A stretch of DNA of 32,063 nucleotides from Pleomorphochaeta sp. GTDB lineage: Bacteria; Spirochaetota; Spirochaetia; Sphaerochaetales; Sphaerochaetaceae. The position numbers were made by a program, and so were the translations under genes. The notes below the pieces were generated by a model. It had not been told where the DNA came from. It searched no databases and was given only the letters and a program-made list of their open reading frames with translations. Positions within the stretch are counted from its first letter, which is position 1, and each line of letters begins with the position of its first letter. The stretch spans positions 1 to 32,063 of the forward strand of contig JAQQAS010000025.1 of NCBI GenBank assembly GCA_028532815.1, written 5' to 3'. Positions 1 to 8,057 of the stretch are shown here, one piece after another.

Positions 1-156
1 AAAAGAATGAAAAAGAATAAAGGAAGTGGGAAAAGTATAATAGCATTTGCAAGAAAGCTCAGTAGAGTAATATATGCAATTCTAAAAAACAAAACTCCTT
101 TTGATATAGATCGATTAACTGTTGATTATATAAGGCGACAAGCAGAAGTTGTATAG
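1..156 (+). mobile_element. C-terminal end of an IS110-like transposase (cut by window edge)
   Basis: Frame 1 is open from the first base to a TAG at 154-156 and encodes 51 residues. The stretch around GKSIIAFARKLSRVIY followed by AILKNKTPFD resembles the end of the IS110/IS116/IS902 transposase domain, where a basic segment of the type 'KKAI-AVARKL-RIIY-LLK-G-PY' is typical. The 5' part lies outside the window, so I cannot tell an intact insertion sequence from a remnant. No terminal repeats are expected for IS110 elements and none were seen. The protein is small and the match is from memory of the family, so the assignment is moderate. Confidence 0.5.
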
Positions 157-233
157 CTTCTAAAACAATAAAGAAAATGAAAATAGGTTATGGTTTTCTG
201 TTGAATACTATTGACCTTTTATAGGAGAAAATT

Positions 234-1247
234 ATGAAAATATTATTTATAGGTGGAACTGGTACAATTAGCACTGCAATTTCAAAACAACTAATTGAAA
301 TGAAAGAAGATTTGTATATTCTAAATAGAGGTTCAAGAAACACTGTATTAGGAAGTGAAGGTGTTACTTACTTGACTTGCGATATTAATGATGAACCAAC
401 TGTTAATAAACTACTTGAAGATAAAGATTTTGATGTTGTTGCTGATTTTATTGCTTTTGAACCAAGTGCTATTGAAAGAGATTATAGACTTTTTAAAGGT
501 AAAACAAAACAATATATATTTATTAGTTCTGCTTCAGCATATAAAAAACCTCTCTCTGATTACCGTATAACAGAAGGTGTAACATTATCAAATCCTTATT
601 GGCAGTATTCACGAGATAAAATTGCTTGTGAAGAGGCTTTGTTGAAATTATATAGAGAAGAAAACTTTCCAATTACCATAATCAGACCAAGTCATACATA
701 CAGTGATCAATCAATTCCCTTAGGAGTTCATGGTGATAATGGTAGTTGGCAGGTTGCAAAAAGAATGCTCGAAGGTAAAAAGGTAATAATACATGGAGAT
801 GGAACTTCTTTATGGACTATGACTTCTAATAAAGACTTTGCAAAAGCTTTTATTGGTCTTTTAGGTAATATACATGCAATAGGTGAATCAGTTCAAATTA
901 CATCTGATGAATCATTAACCTGGAATCAGATATATCAATCTATAGCTGATGCATTAAATGTAGAACTAAAACCGTATTATGTTTCATCTGATTTCTTAGA
1001 TGCAGTGGGACCTTATGATTTTAAAGGTGGATTAATTGGGGATAAAGCAAATACTGTTGTTTTTGATAATTCTAAATTAAAAAAATTAGTTCCAGAATTT
1101 AATGCAACAATAAGGTTTGATCAAGGTATTAAAGAATGTATCAATAATATACTAAATCATCCTGAATTACAAAAAGAAGATCTTGAGTTTGATTTATGGT
1201 GTGATAAAGTTATTGAGGCACTTGAAAATGCTAAAAAGAATATTTAA
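234..1247 (+). CDS. SDR-family NAD(P)-dependent epimerase/dehydratase
   Basis: A 337-residue protein of the short-chain dehydrogenase/reductase superfamily. The N-terminus has a beta strand followed by the dinucleotide-binding glycine motif GGTGTIS (residues 7-13). A YxxxK catalytic pair is visible at Tyr125/Lys129 (YSRDK), preceded by a Ser-rich FISSAS segment near residue 97-102 that would supply the catalytic Ser. Length and the C-terminal substrate-domain phrases (HGDGTSLW, then NKDFAKAF) fit the extended/atypical SDRs that act on nucleotide sugars or related substrates; the substrate cannot be read. The ATG is preceded by AGGAG six bases upstream (223-227). The gene stands alone between the transposase end and a terminator, convergent with the DUF1566 gene. 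Confidence 0.85.
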   Translation: MKILFIGGTGTISTAISKQLIEMKEDLYILNRGSRNTVLGSEGVTYLTCDINDEPTVNKLLEDKDFDVVADFIAFEPSAIERDYRLFKGKTKQYIFISSASAYKKPLSDYRITEGVTLSNPYWQYSRDKIACEEALLKLYREENFPITIIRPSHTYSDQSIPLGVHGDNGSWQVAKRMLEGKKVIIHGDGTSLWTMTSNKDFAKAFIGLLGNIHAIGESVQITSDESLTWNQIYQSIADALNVELKPYYVSSDFLDAVGPYDFKGGLIGDKANTVVFDNSKLKKLVPEFNATIRFDQGIKECINNILNHPELQKEDLEFDLWCDKVIEALENAKKNI

Positions 1248-1268
1248 ATAAAAATATCTTAAAGAAAT

Positions 1269-1295
1269 AATGGCTTAGAAAATTTCTAAGCCATT
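1269..1295. terminator. Bidirectional-type terminator between convergent genes
   Basis: An 11-bp perfect stem (AATGGCTTAGA with TCTAAGCCATT) and a 5-base A/T loop lie between the stops of the SDR gene and the DUF1566 gene. A/T-rich flanks follow on both strands, although neither side has a long uninterrupted T run. Its position suits termination of both transcripts. Confidence 0.7.
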
Positions 1296-1314
1296 AAATT
1301 TGTATTACTCTCTA

Positions 1315-2838
1315 TTAATTTCTAGGACCAGGTCCTGGACCTGTCATTTGATCATCCATTGCTAGTGCTGCTAAAAGATCTTCTAGGCTTACACCTAATT
1401 CTTTAGCAATTTCTTCGAAGTTTGGTGGACCTTGTGAAGGGTCAGGGAAGGCTGCTATTAGGTCTTCTTCGCTAATATTTAAAGCAATAGCTGCTGCTGC
1501 AAAATCTGGTGCACCCATTTGTGGTGGTTGTTGACCATCAGGAGCAGTTCCACTTCTTCCTTGAGGAGGAGTTCCCATTTGTCCCTTATCTCCAGTTTCA
1601 CTTTTATCAAAGTTTACAATTCGATCAATATCTATAGTTGAAAAGTCTCCATGAGGTGTTTCTTTTACATTGCCTCCCCGAACTAATCTTACATAATTAT
1701 AATATCTCTCACCATCAGGACCATCGGCTCCATCTTCTGCCTTTGTATCGAATCGAATGGCTCCAGCGCCATGGATATCTTCACCATTTTGATCAACAGC
1801 ATAACCAAAAGCAACATACCAAGCATACCAATAACCATCTTCATCATTTGGATCTATATATGGATTTGTAGTACTTGTCCAAAAATAAGGATAATCATCA
1901 TTTTTAGCTTCGTTCACAATTTGTGAGATATTAAATACTGATGTGTCAATTGCAGGATATACTCCTGAATAATCAACAATACTTTGAAGTTCTTTAGCAT
2001 TTGGAAGTCTCCAATCTGTATAGCCAGCATATTCACTCGTTTGTGCATAAGCTAGAGCTTCTTCCCAATTCATAGCTTCTTGGCTATCATCTTTTGCCCA
2101 CATCAAACCAGTTGCTAAATCGCTTACTGTTGAGTCCCCATTGTCTTTAAAATCATTGATACCGTATTTTTTACCACTTACAGCTCTAACATATCTTTTG
2201 CCATCTAAAGCTTTTATATGACCTGTCCAGTCATTTACAACAAATGCAACATTTTCTTTTGCTAAATCTGTATCAACTAAGTAATAATTACTTGACCAAG
2301 AGTGTTGTTGGGCTCCTTGTGATCCATCTCCAACAAGGTGGAAATAATTAGTATCAATCCAAGGCCAACCTTGAGAAAAATCTCTAATAGACCATAACTC
2401 TTTAATATTTGGAAGTCTCCAAGTAGTGATTCCTCCGGTATTTAAGGATTCTACATAAGCCACAGCTTCTTCCCAAGTCATTGGGTATTCTGATAGTTCT
2501 TGACTCCAGATTAAACCTGTAACATTATCAGTAATAGTCTGATTACCATTGTCAGTATAGCTTGGAACATTTGACGTATATTGAGCATCTTGACCATAAA
2601 AAGATTCACCAACTCTAGGAGCTTCTATTTCTTGACTGTTGTCGTAACAGAGACCTTGATTAGTATCTACAATTGGGTAACTAATGGATGCTTTTTTTAT
2701 GGAAATTTTTTCAACGTTTTTAGTTTCTTTTACAGCTTGTGCTTGATTTGTTTGATTAGCGCCACTTGTTAAGCCTATGGCTTATAAGAAAGATATTTTG
2801 ATTTACAAGGATTTCTTTGTTTTTAAAGAATTATTCAT
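1315..2838 (-). pseudogene. Secreted DUF1566 (Lcl-type) protein with two in-frame TAA codons in the signal peptide
   Basis: One reading frame runs from an ATG at 2838, with AGGAG six bases upstream, to the stop at 1315: 507 codons. Codons 12 (2803-2805) and 19 (2782-2784) are TAA. Reading both as Leu (TTA, one base away) restores a plausible signal peptide beginning MNNSLKTKKS. The mature part has two DUF1566/Lcl domains. Each starts with a TDNGNQTITD- or KDNGDSTVSD-like strand and has TGLxW, a W-EA-AY helix and W-RLPN--EL. A Pro/Gly/Gln linker follows, then two repeats of about 26 residues (NISEEDLIAAF, GVSLEDLLAAL) like those in YHYH-type secreted proteins. No ATG, GTG or TTG occurs in frame between the second TAA and the ATG at 2481, which has no ribosome site and would give an unexported 388-residue product. 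The coding part is otherwise clean, so inactivation is recent, or the stops are sequence errors. The role of DUF1566 is not firmly known; surface or ligand-binding is inferred. Confidence 0.8.
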
Positions 2839-2928
2839 TGTTGACTCCTATTAAACTTTTTGTAATTCTTATGATAGCGAGTTATTGTGAGAACTTTGTG
2901 ATAGATTTCATTTATTTTGAAACTTTTA

Positions 2929-2958
2929 TTAACTAAATAAACTTTATTGTTGTATACT
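2929..2958 (+). promoter_or_regulatory. Sigma-70-type promoter of the two-component operon
   Basis: TTAACT (-35, 2929-2934), an 18-base spacer and TATACT (-10, 2953-2958) lie 28 bases before the response-regulator ATG. The ribosome site TAGGAGG follows at 2974-2980. Confidence 0.6.
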
Positions 2959-2985
2959 TAAATAAAGTAAGGTTAGGAGGCAGTA

Positions 2986-3651
2986 ATGCCAAAGATTTTA
3001 TATGCTGAAGATCAAGAGCGATATAGAAAACTTGTTAAAGTTTTTTTAGAAACTGCAAAATTTGATGTAATTACAGTAGAAGATGGTGAAAAAGCTTTAG
3101 AATATCTTTCTCATAATAATGATGTTGATTTAATACTTCTTGATATTATGATGCCTAATATAGATGGTAAGGATGTTTGTAAATATTTAAGAAAAACATC
3201 AGATATTCCAATTATTATGCTTACCGCATTAGCAGATAGTTCAAATGAAGTGGATGGATTAAACCTAGGAGCTGATGATTACATTTCTAAACCTTTTTCA
3301 AGAGATACTTTAATTGCCAGAATAAATTGCGTTATTAGGAGATGTGAAAATAAGAGAAGTAAAAATTATCATGTAAATGGCTTTGAATTTTTTAAAAATA
3401 AAGGAGTTTTAAGAATTGAAGGTAAAGAAATTTCTTTAACTCCAAAAGAAATTTTACTGTTAGAATTCTTTTTAAATAATAAAGATTGTGTTTTTTCTAG
3501 AAATCAAATTTTAGATAGTGTATGGGGATTTGATTATTATGGGAATCCTAGAACTGTCGATACCCATGTAAAAAGTTTACGATCAAGATTAGGTGAGTTT
3601 GGACAAAGAATTAAGACAGCTCGAGGTAGGGGGTATTATTATCAAAGCTAA
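2986..3651 (+). CDS. OmpR/PhoB-family response regulator
   Basis: A 221-residue cytoplasmic two-component regulator. The receiver domain (about residues 1-118) shows the acidic pair E8/D9, the phospho-acceptor Asp53 in LLDIMMP, the conserved Thr80 in IIMLTAL and Lys102 in SKPF. The C-terminal winged-helix domain (about 125-221) has LTPKEILLLEFF and the recognition-helix region with RTVDTHVKSLRSRLG ending in RGRGYYY, typical of OmpR-type DNA-binding domains. The ATG has a strong ribosome site. The histidine-kinase gene overlaps its 3' end, so the two are co-transcribed. It sits divergent from the DUF1566 gene, which is a possible target; that is inference from position only. Confidence 0.93.
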   Translation: MPKILYAEDQERYRKLVKVFLETAKFDVITVEDGEKALEYLSHNNDVDLILLDIMMPNIDGKDVCKYLRKTSDIPIIMLTALADSSNEVDGLNLGADDYISKPFSRDTLIARINCVIRRCENKRSKNYHVNGFEFFKNKGVLRIEGKEISLTPKEILLLEFFLNNKDCVFSRNQILDSVWGFDYYGNPRTVDTHVKSLRSRLGEFGQRIKTARGRGYYYQS

Positions 3652-5185
3652 AGGACCTAAAATAAAACACTCTCAATCAATAGCAACAAAACTTAGTCTA
3701 TCTATAGTTGCAATAATTATAACAATTGTTGTATTGATTTTAATAGCTAATTCTCTCTTTTTAGGGGACTATTATGCTAGCAAAAATAAAACAATTTTTT
3801 ACCAAGAGTATGAAGAAATTCAAAGTGTATTTGAAATTCCTAATCAAGATATTTTAGAAATTTTAAGAGAAAAAGATAAAACTACAGGATCTCTTTTTTA
3901 TATAATAGAGAAATCAGATCCTTTTTTCTTTAGAATTGTCTTATCTTCTATTCCCAATTTTTTAGCAATAGAGCCTCCTTCTCCTAATCAAAGATTTATG
4001 GAACCTCCTTTAGTTGAATTACCTGGAGAACAGTTTGAATTTATTAAAGATAATATCGATTCAATTGATAGTGGTGAACCTCTTTTTGCAAGAGTTCATA
4101 GACAGATGAGTGGTGATAATGAATTTGATTTAGTATTTGCTTCTAAATTAGATTCAAATTATTATTTAGTAATTGTAAGACCAGTGGAACAATTAGATGA
4201 ACTTACATCAATTACAAATCAATTTTTATTAATAATAGGTTTGCTCTCTATACTTTTATCAATTGTGATATCAAGAATTTCAGCTTCTTCAATTGTAAAG
4301 CCCATCAAAGAAATTACGAAAATATCAGGTTATATTGCAAATTTAGATTTCACTCATAAATATAATGGTCACTCTCATGATGAAATAGAAACTCTAGGAA
4401 ATAGTATTAATAAAATATCATCACAACTAGATTCTTATATGAAAGAACTTGAGGATGCAAACAAAAAATTAAAAATAGAGATGGCCTTACAGAAAAGATT
4501 TTTTGCAGGAGTTTCTCATGAGTTTAAAACTCCAATTGGTTTAATTAGAGGTTATTCAGAGTCCCTCGAATTAGGTCTTGCTAAATCGCCTGAAGAAATT
4601 GCTGAGTTTTCTCATATAATTTTAGACGAAACTGATAGATTAAATCATTTTGTCTCAGATATACTTTTCTTAGTTAAATCTGAATCTACTGAATTTGTAT
4701 TAAACTTTAAAACATTTGATTTGATTAACCTTTTAGAAAATATAGTTGAAAAAAACAGTAATATTATATCCAATAAACATATAATTCTTTTAAAAAAATT
4801 ACCTCAAAGTGTAAGTATACATGCAGATGAGATAAGAATTAGTCAAATTATTGAAAACTTGTTAAACAATGCAATTAGACATACCAAACCCAATAAGAAG
4901 ATTATACTCAAAGTATTTTTAGAGAATAATGGTGTTAATATAGATATAATTAATGAAGGAAAGAACATTGAGAGCAAGCATCTTAAAAATTTGTTTGAAC
5001 CATTTTACAGTGCTTTTGAATCAAGAGATAAAACAAATTCAGGAACAGGCCTGGGCTTATCAATTGTCAGAAATTTAGTTGATAAGCATAAAGGTAAGTG
5101 TGGAATTGAAAATATTAATACTCCAAATTTCGAAGGTGTAAAGGCCTTTGTTTGGCTTCCTTTCCTTGAAAATATGGATAATTGA
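3593..5185 (+). CDS. Membrane sensor histidine kinase (HAMP-HisKA-HATPase)
   Basis: Partner kinase of the preceding response regulator. Predicted order: TM1 about residues 36-58, an extracytoplasmic sensor region of about 150 residues with no recognised fold, TM2 about 209-229, HAMP about 232-285, HisKA with the phospho-acceptor His309 in GVSHEFKTP, then the HATPase domain with the N box (ENLLNNAIRHT) and the G2 box GTGLGLS. The G1 position reads NEGKNI rather than the usual D-G-G-I. The first possible start, GTG at 3593, overlaps the regulator by 59 bases and has no good ribosome site. A strong AGGTAGGGGG lies further in, at about 3624-3633, with only ATT/ATC codons after it at 3635-3643, so the true start is uncertain. 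Stop is TGA. The gene is convergent with the AEC carrier with only 14 bases between. Confidence 0.92.
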   Translation: MSLDKELRQLEVGGIIIKAKGPKIKHSQSIATKLSLSIVAIIITIVVLILIANSLFLGDYYASKNKTIFYQEYEEIQSVFEIPNQDILEILREKDKTTGSLFYIIEKSDPFFFRIVLSSIPNFLAIEPPSPNQRFMEPPLVELPGEQFEFIKDNIDSIDSGEPLFARVHRQMSGDNEFDLVFASKLDSNYYLVIVRPVEQLDELTSITNQFLLIIGLLSILLSIVISRISASSIVKPIKEITKISGYIANLDFTHKYNGHSHDEIETLGNSINKISSQLDSYMKELEDANKKLKIEMALQKRFFAGVSHEFKTPIGLIRGYSESLELGLAKSPEEIAEFSHIILDETDRLNHFVSDILFLVKSESTEFVLNFKTFDLINLLENIVEKNSNIISNKHIILLKKLPQSVSIHADEIRISQIIENLLNNAIRHTKPNKKIILKVFLENNGVNIDIINEGKNIESKHLKNLFEPFYSAFESRDKTNSGTGLGLSIVRNLVDKHKGKCGIENINTPNFEGVKAFVWLPFLENMDN

Positions 5186-5199
5186 AATTTTATTTATAG

Positions 5200-6174
5200 T
5201 TAAAAAAATGAAATAGCAAGCATTTGTAGTGGGATTACTATAATTAGAAAAATTGTTGAAACTAGCCATCCTGCATTTGCTAAATCGAGATCTAAATCGT
5301 ATATTGAAGGTGGAACTAAAGCGATAAAACCAACTGGAACTGAAGATAATATCAATACAACCTTTAAAGGCATAGCGTTATCAATTTGACCATATCCTAT
5401 AAGATATGCAATTAGGGTTGCTACAAAAGGCACAAAAAGATATTTGATAAAGGATAAAACTAAAGCTGGTTTAATATAATCTTTAACCTTACTAAATTTC
5501 ATAGCCATACCAATTGATGAAAGTAAAAATAGACTTCCAACAGGGATTATTACGGCATTTAAATTACTATAAAAAGCTGGCCTTTCAATTTTTGTCAAAT
5601 TTAAAATAATTCCAACTACAATGCTTAAAGTTGCAACTAATATATAAGGATCTTTTACAATTTTTAGAAATTTATTTTGGTCCTTTTCACCTTTTTTGCT
5701 AGTTGAAAAACTTTTTGCAATAGGGAACCAAACAGCATAATAAATTATTTGTTCGAATAATTTGTAAATAGGAACTAAAGCAAATGCCTTTTCACCTAAA
5801 AATACAAAAACTATTAGAGCTCCAATGGATCCGATATTAGACATACCTCCACAGCTAAATAGAGCTCCGGCTTGTTTTGGCTCATATTTTAACAATTTAC
5901 CTGCAAAATGTGCACTAAATCCTCCTAGAAGGATAGCAATCATACCTATAATTGGTAGAAGGAATAAACTCATATCTGAAAATGAGAAATCCCAAAGTGC
6001 ACCAATAGTAGAGATTGGGAATAAAATGAGAATTGCAATTGATTGGAGTGCTTTTCTAGGTTTTTTAAGAGATTTGTCAGCTTTTATTATATTAGATAGT
6101 GTTAGTCTTTGTATAATATAACCAATTACAAGTCCTATAGTAATAATTGATAATGAGTATAATAGTTTTTGCAT
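5200..6174 (-). CDS. AEC-family (auxin efflux carrier-like) membrane transporter
   Basis: A 324-residue, highly hydrophobic protein with about ten membrane segments arranged in two halves. A central hydrophilic loop holds SFSTSKKGEKDQNKF. Glycine-rich SCGGMSNIGSIGALI in the fourth to fifth segment and the late SSVPVGFIALVPPSIYDLD segment fit the AEC/BASS-like transporter fold. Bacterial members export or exchange small organic acids such as malate; the substrate here is unknown. The start ATG at 6174 has ATGAGG just upstream. It lies downstream of the AraC-type regulator on the same strand with a 147-base gap containing a palindrome, so it may be separately controlled. Confidence 0.85.
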   Translation of the reverse strand: MQKLLYSLSIITIGLVIGYIIQRLTLSNIIKADKSLKKPRKALQSIAILILFPISTIGALWDFSFSDMSLFLLPIIGMIAILLGGFSAHFAGKLLKYEPKQAGALFSCGGMSNIGSIGALIVFVFLGEKAFALVPIYKLFEQIIYYAVWFPIAKSFSTSKKGEKDQNKFLKIVKDPYILVATLSIVVGIILNLTKIERPAFYSNLNAVIIPVGSLFLLSSIGMAMKFSKVKDYIKPALVLSFIKYLFVPFVATLIAYLIGYGQIDNAMPLKVVLILSSVPVGFIALVPPSIYDLDLDLANAGWLVSTIFLIIVIPLQMLAISFF

Positions 6175-6198
6175 TTAAACCTCATAGTATAATAGATA

Positions 6199-6208
6199 TT
6201 GTATACAA
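6199..6208. promoter_or_regulatory. Palindrome TTGTATACAA upstream of the AEC carrier
   Basis: A perfect 10-bp inverted repeat 25 bases before the carrier ATG (minus strand). A possible -10 TATACT lies between it and the ATG. The form resembles operators of GntR-type dimeric regulators, but no GntR gene is in the window. The palindrome is seen; its use as an operator is inference. Confidence 0.35.
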
Positions 6209-6321
6209 CATTAATTTTCTCTTATTCCCATTAAAATGTCAAGAAAGGCAATTATTAGGGAATATTTAATTTAAAGAATGAAATGGCTTTTGGTTAAGGT
6301 TTTTTGAAATTTAGCAAATAA

Positions 6322-7449
6322 CTAACAATCTATACCATTTTCGATTTTACTTATTAGTTGTTTTGGTGTCATTTGCTTCTCTTTTTTCATTGCATTGTAA
6401 AAAGATGAGGAGCCTTTAAAACCACATTCAAATGCTAATCCAAGTATAGACATATCTTTATTTTTACCTTCTTTAACCAAATTTATAAATTCTTTAATCC
6501 TATATTCATTTATAAAAGTATAGAAGTTTGAATTCATTCCTTCTGTAATTACGTAAGAAATTTTATGCCTTGATATATTTATTTCTTGGGATAATTTATC
6601 TAATGTTAAGTCACAATCAAGATAGAGTTTTTTTTCTTTCATATGATTTTTTAATACATTTACTTGTTCAAGAAGAGCTTTATCTGAACATTTGTGTTTA
6701 TCCTTTATTGTCTTATCTATTTCTTTTGGAACTTGCTCATCAAATTTTATAATTTGTTGGTTGGGATAATTTATAACAAATGTGAGAATAAAAAAGACTA
6801 GAGGAATGTTTGTAATTAATTGAGCAGATAATATTGCGGTTATTTCCTTTGGTATCGGGATGAAATTTGGTCTTAAAAGAAATAGAGTTGAAAAAGATAG
6901 ACCAAATAGAATTATATATCCAATAGCTAAAGCTTTTAGCCAGGAGAGGGTAATTTCAGTTTCGTGAGATGAAAACTGGGTATCAATAAATTTATTATAT
7001 TTTATTATTTTTTGTAAAATAATGATACCATAAATTAAAATTGAAAGTGGGCTTAATATAATGAAAAATAGATTATCCTCTGTAACATATCTAAAATGCA
7101 ATAAGAAATCAAACAGTAATGCAATAAAAAAAGGTAAAATATGAAGAGTTATTATTTTTTTACTTTTAATTGGTTGATTTAATATTTCTTTGTAGAAGAA
7201 ATATAGTAGAGGTCCATATAAAAATGAAATTGTAATTGTATGGACTATTTCTGTCGAAGCGGGGTTTCTTGAGAAATATTTAACTATTTCTAACACAAAA
7301 GATAAACTGTAAACTATTAAAAGTGATATTGGATATCTTTTTTTAGGTTGGGCTTCTATTTGATTCTTTTTTATAATTAATAGTCCGACAATTGTCCATG
7401 AAAGTGCAATTATTGAAATTATTAAATTCAATTCAATTTGTTTATTCAT
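6322..7449 (-). CDS. Membrane-anchored AraC-type transcriptional regulator
   Basis: A 375-residue protein with an unusual layout. About the first 240 residues are hydrophobic, with six or seven predicted membrane helices. A basic/polar linker follows, then a C-terminal AraC/XylS DNA-binding domain (about 275-372). The domain is visible as two helix-turn-helix units: LTLDKLSQEINISRHKISYV and, after INEYRIKEF, the ending AFECGFKGSSSFYNAMKK with MTPKQ, a typical AraC signature. Such integral-membrane AraC proteins would sense a membrane or external signal directly. The start ATG has no ribosome site, and a good -10 ends eight bases before it, which suggests a leaderless transcript. The AEC carrier immediately downstream is a candidate target. 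Confidence 0.85.
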   Translation of the reverse strand: MNKQIELNLIISIIALSWTIVGLLIIKKNQIEAQPKKRYPISLLIVYSLSFVLEIVKYFSRNPASTEIVHTITISFLYGPLLYFFYKEILNQPIKSKKIITLHILPFFIALLFDFLLHFRYVTEDNLFFIILSPLSILIYGIIILQKIIKYNKFIDTQFSSHETEITLSWLKALAIGYIILFGLSFSTLFLLRPNFIPIPKEITAILSAQLITNIPLVFFILTFVINYPNQQIIKFDEQVPKEIDKTIKDKHKCSDKALLEQVNVLKNHMKEKKLYLDCDLTLDKLSQEINISRHKISYVITEGMNSNFYTFINEYRIKEFINLVKEGKNKDMSILGLAFECGFKGSSSFYNAMKKEKQMTPKQLISKIENGIDC

Positions 7450-7456
7450 GAAGGTT

Positions 7457-7486
7457 ATTGTATGATATTTCTTTAAATTTATTCAA
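7457..7486 (-). promoter_or_regulatory. Promoter of the membrane AraC-type gene (leaderless)
   Basis: On minus: TTGAAT (7481-7486), an 18-base spacer and TACAAT (7457-7462). A start site six or seven bases downstream falls on, or one base before, the ATG at 7449. No Shine-Dalgarno sequence lies between. Confidence 0.5.
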
Positions 7487-7531
7487 TGAATTTATTAATA
7501 TTCAAACTAAAAAAAACAATAAAAACTAATG

Positions 7532-7563
7532 CCTCTATGAATATAATTTTTAACTCATAGAGG
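7532..7563 (-). terminator. Terminator of the Tat/flavoprotein operon
   Basis: A 9-bp perfect stem (CCTCTATGA with TCATAGAGG) and 14-base loop lie 35 bases after the tatA stop on minus. T-rich sequence follows, though interrupted (CATTAGTTTTTATTGTTTTTTTT). It closes the operon before the divergently unrelated AraC-type gene. Confidence 0.6.
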
Positions 7564-7597
7564 TTTATTTGTAATATTACTTGATAAAAAATATTAA

Positions 7598-7801
7598 TTA
7601 GTCTTTCTTTACTTCAGAAGTTTTTTCATTGGTAATATTTTCTGAATTCTGAGCATTAGAAAGGTCACGAGCTTCTTTCATCCCTTTATCAAACTCCATT
7701 CTCGCTTTACCAATATTTCTTGCAAATTTTGGTAATGCGGATGCACCAAATAACAAAACAACAACTCCACAGATAACAATTACTTCAGTAGTTCCGATCA
7801 T
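7598..7801 (-). CDS. tatA: Sec-independent translocase pore subunit TatA
   Basis: A 67-residue protein with a single N-terminal membrane helix (about residues 6-20), the FGASALPKFARNIGKA hinge and amphipathic helix typical of TatA, and a charged C-terminal tail. TatA oligomers form the passage for folded proteins with twin-arginine signals. The hinge Phe-Gly is present (FGASALP). AGGAG stands ahead of the ATG. It is the last gene of the operon, 12 bases after tatB. Its likely cargo is the flavoprotein encoded three genes upstream. Confidence 0.9.
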   Translation of the reverse strand: MIGTTEVIVICGVVVLLFGASALPKFARNIGKARMEFDKGMKEARDLSNAQNSENITNEKTSEVKKD

Positions 7802-7813
7802 AATATACTCCTA

Positions 7814-8056
7814 TTATAATGTTTTTTTATTTTTATTTTTAAATTGGGTTTTAGTAACCTCAATATTGTTTAATTCTTCGATTTTTAAATCTTCTTCAAA
7901 TTTTTGATAAGATTTTTTTATTTGATTTAATTGTTGTATAATCTTTGCGTATGTTTTTCCAATTTTTCTAACTATGATAGGCAGATCTTTGGGATTTAAA
8001 ACAACAATTATCACAATAATAATTGTAAATATTTCACTCAATCCTAATCCAAACAT
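7814..8056 (-). CDS. tatB: Sec-independent translocase subunit TatB (TatA/B family)
   Basis: An 80-residue protein starting MFGLGLSEIFTI, with one N-terminal membrane helix, the VLNPKDLP hinge and a long charged amphipathic helix. The Glu at residue 8 and the Pro-rich hinge favour TatB over TatA. TatB with TatC forms the receptor for twin-arginine signal peptides. I chose the ATG at 8056, one base after the tatC stop. GGGGAG inside the tatC end serves as ribosome site, and the longer reading from 8089 would lie inside tatC without one. It sits between tatC and tatA, so a full TatABC set is present. Confidence 0.85.
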   Translation of the reverse strand: MFGLGLSEIFTIIIVIIVVLNPKDLPIIVRKIGKTYAKIIQQLNQIKKSYQKFEEDLKIEELNNIEVTKTQFKNKNKKTL

Positions 8057-8057
8057 A

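Noticed and set aside
2782-2805. TAA reassigned to a sense codon
   Set aside because: TAA ends many other genes in the window (for example the SDR, response-regulator and beta-CASP genes), so recoding of TAA is not supported.
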